Below are positions 40,387 through 49,899 of a stretch of DNA of 64,000 nt, one piece after another. This DNA is from Armatimonadota bacterium. Lineage in GTDB: Bacteria; Armatimonadota; Chthonomonadetes; Chthonomonadales; CAJBBX01. The position numbers were made by a program, and so were the translations under genes. Each line of letters starts with the position of its first letter. Position 1 is the stretch's first letter. The notes beneath the pieces were generated by a model. That model was not told the origin of the DNA. It searched no databases and saw only the letters and a program-made list of their open reading frames with translations. Location: the NCBI GenBank assembly GCA_026392115.1, contig JAPLCQ010000125.1:1-64000 (forward strand), in the 5' to 3' direction.

Positions 40387-43013
40387 GGCGCGACGGCTAC
40401 CGGCGCCAGAGCCCGGACGCAACGGAACCCGATCGTGGCGGATCGGTCCAACCCGGGGTGCATGAGCAGGAAGCGCGTGTGCGAATCGAGCCGCTGCGGG
40501 CCGCCGTGCACGTACCAGCCCGAGCCCGGCGCGTCGAAGCCGGACCCGCCCCGGAGGATGCAGGAGCGCGTGTGGCCGTCGCTCCGTTCGCTCTCCGTCA
40601 GTTGCCATACGTTGCCGGCCATGTCGTAGCAGCCCCAGACGCTGCGTCCGTCGGGATGCGTCCGCACCGGCTCCGGATGTGGGCCCGCGCACCGCGTGGC
40701 GTCGAACGCATCGCCCCAGGGCCACGCGCGCCCGGTTTCGCCCTGCGCCGCGCGCTGCCACTCGGCCTCGGTGGGGAGCCGCTTGCCCGCCCACCGCGCA
40801 TAGGCCCGGGCGTCGTTCAGATCAACGTAGACCACCGGCAAATCCTCGGCGCCCGCCGGGAAGGTGTCGCCGCCCCAGTGGCGCAGGAAGTTGTCGGCGC
40901 AGGCCGGCCGGTAGCCTGTAGCCTTGATGAATGCGGCGTACTGGCCGTTCGTGACGAGGGCCTCGTCGACGGCGAAGGCGGGCACTTCCACCGTGAAGTC
41001 GTGCGTCACCGTTTCGTTGAACGGCAGGCCCACGAGGAAGCCCGCCAGACGCTCGGCCGGCATGCCCGGGTCGGCGTAGCAGCCGCACTCGCGCCTCTCG
41101 TGCCGCAACCGCATGCGGGCTCGACCGGCATCGACGCGAACCATGCCATCGGGCAGGGGCGCACCGGCGGGCAGCGGCTCGCAAACCTGCGGCGGCCGAG
41201 GCGCCATGGCTCCGGCCAGCCGCCGGAGCAGCGCGTCCTCGGGCTCAGTCGCGGTGGGGGCGTCGGACGGGGGAGCGTCCGCGGCCAGGCGGCGCACGCG
41301 CTCCTTGGAGGCGCGGGTCCATGCCACGGCGATGGCGGCGTACCTGTTCGGCTCGACGCGGATGCCGCCGTCGGGACCGATGGCCAGTTCGCGGCCCGTC
41401 CAGAGGTCCCACGCCTGGGCCCCGGCCCTCCGGACCGATGTCCGGACCAGCGGCCCGCCAGCCCCGCTCCGGTCCAGAATCAGGGTCAGTTCCAGACCGT
41501 CGGACCGCCACCGCGATGCGAAGGCCCCTGCCCGTAGCGTGGGCACGGCGGGCTCCCAGCGGTCGGAGGCCAGCTCCGGCGCGAAGGCGCGCAGAATGCC
41601 CGATGCGCGCTTCCAGACCGCGCAGTCCTCGGCGTTCCACGGGACCCAACTGCCGAAGACGTTCTCCCAGACCATCATGCCCGAGCCGTTGAGCCACGCC
41701 TCGTCGATCTCGGACTGGTGGGTCCGCGACCAGCGCTGGATGCGGTGCTGCATGTGGCGCGGCTCCACCCACTTGAGCAGGAGGACCGACGGCTCATCGT
41801 AGACGGGGCCCCACTGCGCCCAGCTGGAGCTGCAGAGGCTGGTCTGCTCGAGCGGCGGCGCCCCCTCGGGCTCGAAGATGACCCCGGGCCTCCCGGCGTC
41901 GATGGCGGCCCGCAGGCCGGTCGGCGCGGCCACCATGGTGTCGAGGAAGATGCCGTCGGCCTCGATCTCATGCACCAGTCCGGCCAGCGCCTCGGTGTCG
42001 GCGACTGTCTCGCGGCGTGTGCCCGTGTCCCAGGGGTTGTAGTCGATGAAGCATCGCGTGCCGCGTGCGCGCATCCGTCGGGTGAGTTCGCGCAGCCCCC
42101 GCAAGCCGCCGGGGAGGTCGCGGTAGAAGTCGAACTGGTTGCGGTCGTCCACCCCGATGCGCGGGTAGGCGTGCCACAGCACCAGCGAGTCGACATGCCC
42201 GACGCGCCGCTCCAGGTCGTCCAGCCACGCGTCCGCGGTGAGCTTGCCGCTCTCGGGGTCGCAGAGCGCGGCGTCGTAGAGGAAGGCGAAGGCGCAGGTG
42301 AGGTTGCCCGCGCCCCAGTCGAGGTCGCGGCGGCCGTAGATGCTCCGATCCAGCTTGGCGGCGCGCGATCCGGCGCCGGCCGGCGCCCTGACGCGCCCTG
42401 CCGGTCCGGGCGTCTCCATCTCCACGGAGTGGAGCGTCCACCGTCCGGGCGCCGCCTCGAAGGTGCCGTCCTGGCCGACGATGGGTACGGCGAAGGCCCC
42501 GGCGGGGAGCTCCGGCACGGCTGTCGCCAGCCGCACCCGGCTCCGCTTGCCCGGTGCGCCCGCCTGCGCGGAGGCCCGAACCGTCGACCAGCCCACCCAC
42601 GCCCCGCTCCGCCCGTCGAGGTAGTCGAAGGCAAGGCAGAGGCGCCCGTTGCCGGCCAGCGGCGTCACGTCCGCTGTCAGCGTGACCGCCTCGCCCGGCT
42701 TCAGGGCCAGCTTGCGGGCGGCGTCGGGCTGCAGACGCACCCATGCTCGCGTGCCGGTGTAGGTCACCGCGATGTCGGTCAGCGGTTGGCTGCGCGCCAT
42801 TCGCCGCATGGCCTCCATGGCGGAGAGCCACGCGGTGCGGTCCTGACCGGGCAGGGGATAGCGCACGGAGCCCCAGCGAATCTCCAGTCCCGGCGCGTCG
42901 GAGCCGGGCTCGGCCCGCCGGGCGTCGCCGCCGTCGGCCACCCAGAGGCCCGGCGCATACGCCATCCGCACGGTGGCGGCGCGTGGAGGGGGAGCCGTGG
43001 GCGTGGGCAGCAT
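40383..43013 (-). CDS. Glycosidase-like protein fused to a C-terminal SUMF1/FGE-type domain
   Basis: 876 residues. The N-terminus (MLPTPTAPPPRA) has no signal peptide. Residues about 30-200 are beta-rich; 230-560 look like a TIM barrel with DSLVLWHAYPRIGVDDR, TRCFIDYNPWD, EADGIFLDTMV and WLNGSGMMVWENVFG. Residues about 620-870 are a formylglycine-generating-enzyme/SUMF1-like domain (GMVRVDAG, KRLPTEAEWQRAA, YDMAGNVWQLTES, RGGSGFD, IGFRCVRAL). The two active-site cysteines found in true FGE near RGGS are absent here, so this domain probably binds ligand or carries another reaction. The N-terminal family is not recognised. Operon place between universal stress and GNAT genes is unexpected. Confidence 0.75.
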   Translation of the reverse strand: MLPTPTAPPPRAATVRMAYAPGLWVADGGDARRAEPGSDAPGLEIRWGSVRYPLPGQDRTAWLSAMEAMRRMARSQPLTDIAVTYTGTRAWVRLQPDAARKLALKPGEAVTLTADVTPLAGNGRLCLAFDYLDGRSGAWVGWSTVRASAQAGAPGKRSRVRLATAVPELPAGAFAVPIVGQDGTFEAAPGRWTLHSVEMETPGPAGRVRAPAGAGSRAAKLDRSIYGRRDLDWGAGNLTCAFAFLYDAALCDPESGKLTADAWLDDLERRVGHVDSLVLWHAYPRIGVDDRNQFDFYRDLPGGLRGLRELTRRMRARGTRCFIDYNPWDTGTRRETVADTEALAGLVHEIEADGIFLDTMVAAPTGLRAAIDAGRPGVIFEPEGAPPLEQTSLCSSSWAQWGPVYDEPSVLLLKWVEPRHMQHRIQRWSRTHQSEIDEAWLNGSGMMVWENVFGSWVPWNAEDCAVWKRASGILRAFAPELASDRWEPAVPTLRAGAFASRWRSDGLELTLILDRSGAGGPLVRTSVRRAGAQAWDLWTGRELAIGPDGGIRVEPNRYAAIAVAWTRASKERVRRLAADAPPSDAPTATEPEDALLRRLAGAMAPRPPQVCEPLPAGAPLPDGMVRVDAGRARMRLRHERRECGCYADPGMPAERLAGFLVGLPFNETVTHDFTVEVPAFAVDEALVTNGQYAAFIKATGYRPACADNFLRHWGGDTFPAGAEDLPVVYVDLNDARAYARWAGKRLPTEAEWQRAAQGETGRAWPWGDAFDATRCAGPHPEPVRTHPDGRSVWGCYDMAGNVWQLTESERSDGHTRSCILRGGSGFDAPGSGWYVHGGPQRLDSHTRFLLMHPGLDRSATIGFRCVRALAPVAVAP

Positions 43014-43018
43014 GTGTG

Positions 43019-43939
43019 TCAGATCTCCTTCACGAAGAGGATGGGTCGGCCCAGCTTCGCCGCCATGCGCGGGGCCACGCTGGCCTCCACGATGGCCTCG
43101 ATGCCGGTGCTGCCGTGGGTTGCCAGAACCACCAGCCCCGCCTCGATCTTGTCGGCGTAGGCCGTCAGCGCGGCCACCGTCTCGCCGCGCAGCACGGTCG
43201 TGCGCACGGTGGCGCCGCGTTGGGCGCAGGGCGTCGCCATGGCGGCCAGGTCGCGGGCCGCGCCCTCTTGCGCCAGGTCCAGGATCGCTCGCATGGTCCG
43301 CGGCAGCGTGATCCCGGTGCGTCGGCGCGCGTCGGCCAGCGTGTCCGGCGTGGGCACGGCCAGCGCCAGGTGGAGCGTCGCCCCGAACGCGCAGGCCAGC
43401 GCCGACGCCAGGCGTAGCGCCACGCTCTGGTCGTGCTCGCCGTCCACGGGCGCCAGGATATCGGAGGGCTCGAAGGGCGCGGGGGAGCCATCGGTCGCGG
43501 GTTGGAGCATGAGGATCGGCCAGCCGCCGCGCTGCAGCACCTGCTGGGCGATGCGGCCGATGAACAGGTCGCGCAGGCCGCCGCTGCCGTGGGCGCAGAG
43601 GACCACCAGGTCGGGCGCCATCTCGCGGGCATGCTCCACGATGCTGCCGGCCACGCTGCCCTCGCGGGTCTCGTGGGCGTGCAGCTCCACATGGACGCCG
43701 GCCTCGGCCAGCCTGGCTGCCGCCCGGCGCAGGTACTCCTCGGCGGCCTGCAGGTCCGCCAGGTGCGCCTCGCCGTGGATGGTCGCCGGGGGGCGCTCCT
43801 CCAGGACGTGCAGCAGGGCCACCTCGGCGCCGAACCGAGTGGCCAGCGCGATGAGCGACGGCAGCACGGCCTCGGCCAGCCGCGACCCGTCCAGCGGCGC
43901 CAGGATTCTGCGAACGATGCAGGCTTCTCGTCCGGGCAT
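43019..43939 (-). CDS. Tandem universal stress protein (two UspA domains)
   Basis: 306 residues, start at ATG 43939 two bases after the Mn transporter stop. Two UspA domains: the first (about 8-147) opens RRILAPLDGSRLAEAVL and closes VVLCAHGSGGLRDLFIG; the second (about 160-306) opens DILAPVDGEHDQSVALR and closes VVLATHGSTGIEAIV. Each end carries the G-2x-G-9x-G-(S/T)-like ATP loop region. Such tandem Usp proteins bind ATP and help under oxidative or nutrient stress. Cotranscribed with Nramp transporter and zinc-ribbon protein. Confidence 0.9.
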   Translation of the reverse strand: MPGREACIVRRILAPLDGSRLAEAVLPSLIALATRFGAEVALLHVLEERPPATIHGEAHLADLQAAEEYLRRAAARLAEAGVHVELHAHETREGSVAGSIVEHAREMAPDLVVLCAHGSGGLRDLFIGRIAQQVLQRGGWPILMLQPATDGSPAPFEPSDILAPVDGEHDQSVALRLASALACAFGATLHLALAVPTPDTLADARRRTGITLPRTMRAILDLAQEGAARDLAAMATPCAQRGATVRTTVLRGETVAALTAYADKIEAGLVVLATHGSTGIEAIVEASVAPRMAAKLGRPILFVKEI

Positions 43940-43941
43940 GG

Positions 43942-45243
43942 CTACCCTCCCGTGATGGCCCTGTATATGATGTACAGGTTCAGCGATATGATCACCGAGG
44001 TCACCGCCCATGCCGCCACCGTGGTGGCCTTGCCGTTCACCAGCACGCCCATGAGCGACCGGTCGGACGTGAAGAGCACCAGCGGCGCCAGGGCAAAGGG
44101 CACGCCGAAGCTGAGCATCACCTGGCTGGCGATCAGCACCTGCGTCGGCTCCAGCCCGACGGCGACGACCACGATGGAGGGCGCCATGGTGACGCCGCGC
44201 CGGATCCAGAGCGGAATCTTGTGCTGCAGGAAGCCCTGCATGATCACCTGTCCCGCCATGGTGCCCACGGCCGACGACGAAAGCCCCGCCGCCAGCAACG
44301 AGACGCCGAAGAACGCGCTGGAGAGCGAGCCCAGCAGCGGCGTCAGGGTCCTGTGCGCCTCCTCTATGGTGGCGACGCCGGTGTCGCCCTGGGCGTGGAA
44401 GGTAGAGGCCGCCATGATCAGCATGGCCGCGTTCACGAAGCCAGCCAGCCCCATGGCCAGGACGATGTCCGCGATCTCGAAGCGCACCAGCCGCTTGAGA
44501 AGGTCGGGATGCCGCGTGACGATGCGCCCCTGGGTCAGCGCCGAGTGGAGGAAGATGACGTGCGGCATGACGGTGGCGCCCAGGATGCCCGACGCCAGCA
44601 CCACGCTCTCGGGGCCCTCGAAGCGGGGCAGCACGGTGGCCCGGCCGATGGCGCCCCAGTCGGGCCGGCCCAGCAGCGTCTCCGCCACATAGCAGACGGC
44701 GATGACGCCCACCATGACGGCGATGACCGCCTCGAGCGGCCGGAAGCCGCGGTGCTCGAGGCCCAGGATCACGAACGTGGCGCAGGCCGTGATGATGCCG
44801 CCCCAGAGCAGCGGAATGTGGAACAGCAGCTGCAGACCCACGGCCGCGCCCAGGAACTCGGCCAGGTCGGTGGCCATGGCGACCAGCTCGGCCAGCACCC
44901 ACATCATCCAGACCATCCAGCGCGGCAGACGGTCGCGGCACACCTCCGCCAGGTTGGAGCCCGTGGCGATGCCCAGCTTGGCCGAGAGGGTCTGGATCAG
45001 CATGGCCATCAGGTTGCTGGCCACGATGACCCATATGAGCATGTAACCGAACCGGGCGCCGGCCTGGATGTTGGTGGCGAAGTTGCCGGGGTCCACGTAG
45101 GCCACGCAGGCCACGAAGGCCGGGCCGAGGAACGGAAGCATGCGCGCCGCGCAGCCCTGTTTCTGCTCGCCGGAGAGCACGCCCTCGGCGGCCTTCTGCA
45201 CTCCGGCGTTGGACAACGGGCTTTCGGGCGCGCCCTGGGTCAT
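43942..45243 (-). CDS. mntH: Nramp-family Mn(II)/divalent metal transporter
   Basis: 433 residues, about eleven transmembrane helices. The metal site shows in helix 1 as YVDPGNFATN (Asp51, Asn54) and in helix 6 as GATVMPHVIF (Met-Pro-His), both hallmarks of Nramp proteins that import Mn(II), and sometimes Fe(II), with protons. Length fits the bacterial MntH family. It follows the FmdB-like gene by 3 nt and precedes the universal stress gene by 2 nt, opposite the Mn/Fe superoxide dismutase. This pairing suggests Mn supply for oxidative defence (inference). Confidence 0.92.
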   Translation of the reverse strand: MTQGAPESPLSNAGVQKAAEGVLSGEQKQGCAARMLPFLGPAFVACVAYVDPGNFATNIQAGARFGYMLIWVIVASNLMAMLIQTLSAKLGIATGSNLAEVCRDRLPRWMVWMMWVLAELVAMATDLAEFLGAAVGLQLLFHIPLLWGGIITACATFVILGLEHRGFRPLEAVIAVMVGVIAVCYVAETLLGRPDWGAIGRATVLPRFEGPESVVLASGILGATVMPHVIFLHSALTQGRIVTRHPDLLKRLVRFEIADIVLAMGLAGFVNAAMLIMAASTFHAQGDTGVATIEEAHRTLTPLLGSLSSAFFGVSLLAAGLSSSAVGTMAGQVIMQGFLQHKIPLWIRRGVTMAPSIVVVAVGLEPTQVLIASQVMLSFGVPFALAPLVLFTSDRSLMGVLVNGKATTVAAWAVTSVIISLNLYIIYRAITGG

Positions 45244-45246
45244 GGG

Positions 45247-45609
45247 CTAGAGCTCCGGCTCGGAGCCGCCGCCGCCGCCGTCCGCCCCGGCATCGTCGCC
45301 CTTCTCCATCTCCTCTTCGAAGGCCTGCTCCAGGTCGCCGCCCATATCCTCGTCCATGGCGGCGCTCATGTCCTTGACCCACTTCTTGATGGCCTTCGGG
45401 TCGTTCTCCAGATCGCCGTAGGAGGCTTCGTCGCAGAGGCTCTCCATGGTCTCATCCTCGGAACGGAGCCGCGCGAAGCGGGAGACGCGCTTCTCGGCCT
45501 CCTGGCTGCCGCATCGCGGGCACGCGGCCGGCTTCGGATTGGCGATCACACCCACCAGCGCGCTGTACCTGCGGCCGCACTGCTTGCAGTCATACTCAAA
45601 GATCGGCAT
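45247..45609 (-). CDS. FmdB-type zinc-ribbon protein
   Basis: 120 residues. The start at 45609 follows AAGGAG. Residues 1-45 are the FmdB/CxxC zinc ribbon: MPIFEYDCKQCG with Cys8, Cys11 and PAACPRCGS with Cys30, Cys33. The C-terminal 60 residues are strongly acidic (Glu/Asp-rich, ending GGGGGSEPEL). FmdB-like proteins are proposed regulators, but their function is unproven. It is the first gene of the mntH operon and diverges from the superoxide dismutase gene across a 235-nt region. Confidence 0.85.
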   Translation of the reverse strand: MPIFEYDCKQCGRRYSALVGVIANPKPAACPRCGSQEAEKRVSRFARLRSEDETMESLCDEASYGDLENDPKAIKKWVKDMSAAMDEDMGGDLEQAFEEEMEKGDDAGADGGGGGSEPEL

Positions 45610-45844
45610 GGCCGGAACTCCTTGCAGCCCATCAGGGGCATCATGGGCAACATTCTACCTCTGACGCCGCCGGCGGCTCCGGGGAGGCCCGTCGCGCAGG
45701 TATGTAGCCACGCTAAAAACCGGCGTGCCAACGGGATATCGCCGCCCCTCCCGTGCGTAGAATCAGACAGCCGCCCGACGGAGCGCCGAACGAGCGCCGC
45801 GGGCATGAAGACGACCGCGAAAGACGCACCAAGGAGATCATGAG

Positions 45845-46459
<615 letters not shown>

Positions 46460-46485
46460 CGTCCACCGTCGTACCAAGCGCATCG

Positions 46486-46520
46486 CGAAGGGGTCGAGGC
46501 ATCCGTGCCCGGCCCCTTCG
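46486..46520 (+). terminator. Terminator after sodA
   Basis: An 11-bp stem (46486-46496 with 46510-46520, one G-T wobble) and a 13-base loop begin 26 nt after the stop. No T-run follows. Confidence 0.6.
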
Positions 46521-46793
46521 GCACGTCAGGGCCCTTCCGCGGTGGGCTCTCCGTCTGACGGGTCGGCCGGGTCGGAGGCTGTCGGCGGCGCCCGGGATGG
46601 CTCCCACGATCTTAGCAAAGCGTACGGATACAGGCTTGCGCTCTGCTTCGAAACATAATATCCTACGCATGGCGGGCGCACCGCGGGACCGGTGGCCCGT
46701 CCGTTTCCAGGAGGTCGTCTACCGCCGAGCTGCCAAACGGGCGATGCCCCAACGGGGGGGCGCGCCATGATTCCGTCCACGGAAGGGATGTGC
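46521..46793 (+). other. Leader region before the SBBP protein, no gene seen
   Basis: After the sodA hairpin, the remaining 273 nt carry no convincing coding frame. An AT-richer patch ACATAATATCC near 46652-46662 may be a -10 region for the downstream gene, but no good -35 is spaced with it. The 46700-46760 part can fold (CCGTTT and AAACGG, GCCCC and GGGGC), suggesting a structured leader. No riboswitch class could be recognised. Confidence 0.3.
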
Positions 46794-49700
46794 ATGATCC
46801 ACCAAACGCTCCTGCGCCGGCGCGCTTTCGCGTGCCCGGCGGCCCTGCTCGCGCTGGCCGCGACGGCCGGCGCGGCCCCGCCCGCTGTCCATCGTGCGCC
46901 GACCGCGCCGAACCCGCCCCTGACGTTCGAGAGGAACACGGGGCGCTACCCGAAGGAGGTGCGGTTCGTCGCACGAGGCGGAGGCGGCGCGCTCTTCCTG
47001 ACGAGCCGCGAGATGGTCCTCTCGCTCAGCAACGGCCGCAAGGCCTCGGCGCTCCGCCTCAAGCTGCAGGGCTCCAACCCGCGGGCCGTCGCTTCTGGCC
47101 TGGACAAGCAGCCCGGCATCGTCAACTACCTCATCGGCAACGATCCCAGGAAGTGGCGCACCAACGTGCCCACCTACTCGCGCGTCAAGGTCGCCGGCGT
47201 CTATCCCGGCGTGGACCTGGTCACCTACGGCGCCGGCAAGTCGCGCACGCTGGAGTATGACTTCGTCGTGAAGCCCGGCGCCGACGCGTCCAGAATCCGC
47301 ATGTCGGTCTCCGGCGCGAAGTCGCTTCGCACCGTCGGCGGGAAGCTCATCGCTTCGACCGATTGCGGCGACGTGAGCCTGAACCGCCCCTACGCCTACC
47401 AGACCCTCAACGGCGTGCGCAAGCAGGTCGCCTGCTCCTTCCTGCTGGAGCGCAACACCGTCGCGTTCCAGATCGCCCGCTACGACGCGAGCCGGCCGCT
47501 GGTGGTCGACCCGACGCTCACCTACAGCACGCTGATCGGGGGCACGACCAGAGACAGCGGATACGACGTTGCCGTCGACGCGGCGGGTTGCGCCTATGTC
47601 TACGGCGGCACCCAGTGTCTCGACTTCCCGACCACCCCCGGCGCCCTGAAGGCGACGCCGGACGCGGCTCAGAACTACGACGGCTTCCTGGCGAAGTTCA
47701 ACGCCGATGGGTCGGCCCTGGTCTACAGCACCTACATCGGCGGCGCCGACTCGGACTACGCATCGGACGTGGCGGTCGACGCGGCGGGTTGCGCCTTCGT
47801 GACGGGCACTACCTACAGCGACGATCTGCCGACCAGCGCCGACGCGTACGACAAGGTTCGCAGCAACCAGGACGGCTTCGTGATGAAGCTCAACGCGACG
47901 GGTTCGGCGCTCCTCTACGGCACGTTACTGGGCGGAACGAGCGTCGATGGGCCAACCGGCCTCGCCGTGGACGCCGCCGGGTGCGCCTACGTCGCTTCAT
48001 GGACGCTCTCGACCGACTTCCCGGTCACGCCGGGCTCCATTCCCAGCAAGGCCGTCCTCACCAACGTCGTCGGGTGCGTCACCAAGCTGAACCCCGCGGG
48101 CACGGCCCTGGTGTACAGCACCTACCTGGGCGCGGACGCCTCCGACAGCATGGCCGACCTGGCGATCGACGGCGCCGGTTGCGCCTACGTGGTGGGCATC
48201 ACCGATGCAGTCAACCTCCCGACGACGCCCGGCTGCTTTCAGCCGAGCCTTGGCGGGGACTGGGACGGGTTCGTCGCCAAGCTGAACGCCTCGGGCACCG
48301 CGCTGGTCTACGAAACCTACCTGGGCGGCATCGGCTACGAGGAGCCCTACGCCGTGGCGGTCGATTCGGCTGGATGCGCCGTCATCACCGGTGCGTGCGA
48401 AGCCGGCGACTATCCCACCACGCCCGGCGCCTATATGCCCGCGGCCTCGAACGGTTGCGTGGTGACCAAGCTCAACGCCGCCGGCTCGGCCCTCGTCTAC
48501 AGCACCTACCTCGGCTCAGGCAACGGCAATGAGACCGGCGAGTCGGTGGCGCTCGGGCCTGATGGGTCGGCCTATGTGGTGGGCAACGCCGGTAACGGCT
48601 TTCCCGTTACTCCCGACGCGTTCCTCGCCACGCGCCCCGGCAACGGAGACGGCTTCCTCTCCGTCCTGAGTCCCAACGGCTCGGCGCTGACCTACAGCAC
48701 CTACGTGGGCGGCCCCAACGACGATGCGGCGTATGGTGTGGCGTTCAACGGCGGCGCGGTCTACGTGACCGGCGCGACGGACAAGGACCCACCCGTGATC
48801 GACGACAAGGCGGGGAAGGGGCTTATCCGGCCACTGTCTCCTACACCGACCTTCCCGGTCACTCCCGGCGCCTACCAGACCGTGAACGCGGGCAGCAGGG
48901 ACGCCTTCCTGATGAAGTTCGCCGTCTCGACCGGCGATCCCACAACGGTCGCGGTGGATAACCTCAACGTCACGGAGCTCACGCGCATCTCCCTCCGCGG
49001 CAGGCTCACCGATGCCGCGGGCGCGGGCATCGCCGGGCAACGGCTCCAGTTCAGCATCGACTCCGGCGCCTGGGCCAACTCGGAGGTGCTCACGAACGCC
49101 GCGGGCTACGCCACCCTCACCATCACGGCGCCGGCCGCGGGCGTCCACACGCTGGCGTGCCGGTTCGAGGCCGCGGGAACCTACCTGGCCGGCTCCGGCT
49201 CCGGCACGCTGACCACCACATCGCTCCTGGCCACCACCACCGCCGTCATGGACCGCACGGCCGGCCCCGGCGACGCGGTGAGCCTGTCGGCCTACCTGCA
49301 GTTGCAGGACAAGACCGGCGTGGCGGGCAAGCAGCTCGAGTACCAGTTCAACGGCGGCTCATGGACCCCGGCATCGGCGGTCACCGAAGCCACCGGCAAG
49401 GCGAGCCTCACCGTCACGGCTCCTGCGACGGCGGGCACGTACGTCATCAACGCCCGCTTCCTGGGCGACGCCGCGTATGCCGCGTCCACCGGCACGGCCA
49501 ACCTCACCGTGGCGGCCAAGCGGAACGCCTACGTCTACACGATCAACCGATCGGGCAAGGTGGGTGCGGCGGGCACGCTGATCGCCTACTTCTACTGGTA
49601 CCAGAAGAACGGAACGCTGACGCCGGTCAGCGGGAAGTTCCTCCGGTTCGTGTGCGCCGGCGTCTCGCTGGACGGCACGATCGCCACCGACGCCTCCGGC

Positions 49701-49820
49701 AAGGCCACGGTATCGGTCACACCGGCCTCCGCCGGCGCGTTCCCGTTCACCGTGACGTTCGCGGCGGACGCCGACTACAACGCGGGCGGCGGCACAGGCA
49801 CGCTGACCGTCGCGCCGTAG
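46794..49820 (+). CDS. Secreted SBBP-repeat beta-propeller protein with Ig-like repeats
   Basis: 1008 residues. The ATG at 46794 (MIHQTLLRRRAFACPAALLAL) is chosen for GGAAGG seven bases upstream and a clean signal peptide; in-frame ATGs at 46767 and 46788 also exist. Residues about 40-240 match the N-terminal domain usual in SBBP proteins (NPPLTFERNTGRYPKEVRF, VDLVTYG, LEYDFVV). Residues 240-690 hold repeated SBBP blades built on SALVYSTYLGG, AVDAAGCAYV and DFPTTPGA. The last 300 are three Ig-like repeats (TGKASLTV type), like those of the metalloprotease at 23007-27725. Likely a surface or matrix protein; no anchor motif. Confidence 0.85.
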   Translation: MIHQTLLRRRAFACPAALLALAATAGAAPPAVHRAPTAPNPPLTFERNTGRYPKEVRFVARGGGGALFLTSREMVLSLSNGRKASALRLKLQGSNPRAVASGLDKQPGIVNYLIGNDPRKWRTNVPTYSRVKVAGVYPGVDLVTYGAGKSRTLEYDFVVKPGADASRIRMSVSGAKSLRTVGGKLIASTDCGDVSLNRPYAYQTLNGVRKQVACSFLLERNTVAFQIARYDASRPLVVDPTLTYSTLIGGTTRDSGYDVAVDAAGCAYVYGGTQCLDFPTTPGALKATPDAAQNYDGFLAKFNADGSALVYSTYIGGADSDYASDVAVDAAGCAFVTGTTYSDDLPTSADAYDKVRSNQDGFVMKLNATGSALLYGTLLGGTSVDGPTGLAVDAAGCAYVASWTLSTDFPVTPGSIPSKAVLTNVVGCVTKLNPAGTALVYSTYLGADASDSMADLAIDGAGCAYVVGITDAVNLPTTPGCFQPSLGGDWDGFVAKLNASGTALVYETYLGGIGYEEPYAVAVDSAGCAVITGACEAGDYPTTPGAYMPAASNGCVVTKLNAAGSALVYSTYLGSGNGNETGESVALGPDGSAYVVGNAGNGFPVTPDAFLATRPGNGDGFLSVLSPNGSALTYSTYVGGPNDDAAYGVAFNGGAVYVTGATDKDPPVIDDKAGKGLIRPLSPTPTFPVTPGAYQTVNAGSRDAFLMKFAVSTGDPTTVAVDNLNVTELTRISLRGRLTDAAGAGIAGQRLQFSIDSGAWANSEVLTNAAGYATLTITAPAAGVHTLACRFEAAGTYLAGSGSGTLTTTSLLATTTAVMDRTAGPGDAVSLSAYLQLQDKTGVAGKQLEYQFNGGSWTPASAVTEATGKASLTVTAPATAGTYVINARFLGDAAYAASTGTANLTVAAKRNAYVYTINRSGKVGAAGTLIAYFYWYQKNGTLTPVSGKFLRFVCAGVSLDGTIATDASGKATVSVTPASAGAFPFTVTFAADADYNAGGGTGTLTVAP

Positions 49821-49847
49821 ACACGGCGCCCGACCGCAGACGCGCCA

Positions 49848-49882
49848 GCGCCCCCCGGAGGCTTAGGCTTCCGGGGGGGCGC
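49848..49882. terminator. Bidirectional hairpin between convergent genes
   Basis: GCGCCCCCCGGA pairs with TCCGGGGGGGCGC (one bulged G) around a GGCTTAGGCT loop. It lies 27 nt after the SBBP gene stop and 17 nt from the stop of the convergent glucan synthase gene, so it can serve both. Confidence 0.7.
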
Positions 49883-49899
49883 CGGATCGAAGTATGCCG

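Noticed and set aside
45610..45844. Paired TAGAAT elements as divergent promoters of fmdB-like and sodA genes
   Set aside because: Two TAGAAT hexamers occur (about 45656 on the minus strand and 45757 on the plus strand), but neither has a recognisable -35 at suitable spacing.
46600..46790. Possible cyclic di-GMP riboswitch (GCAAAGC near 46613) before the SBBP gene
   Set aside because: Only one short motif fits; the GGCAAACC half and the conserved paired regions are not found.
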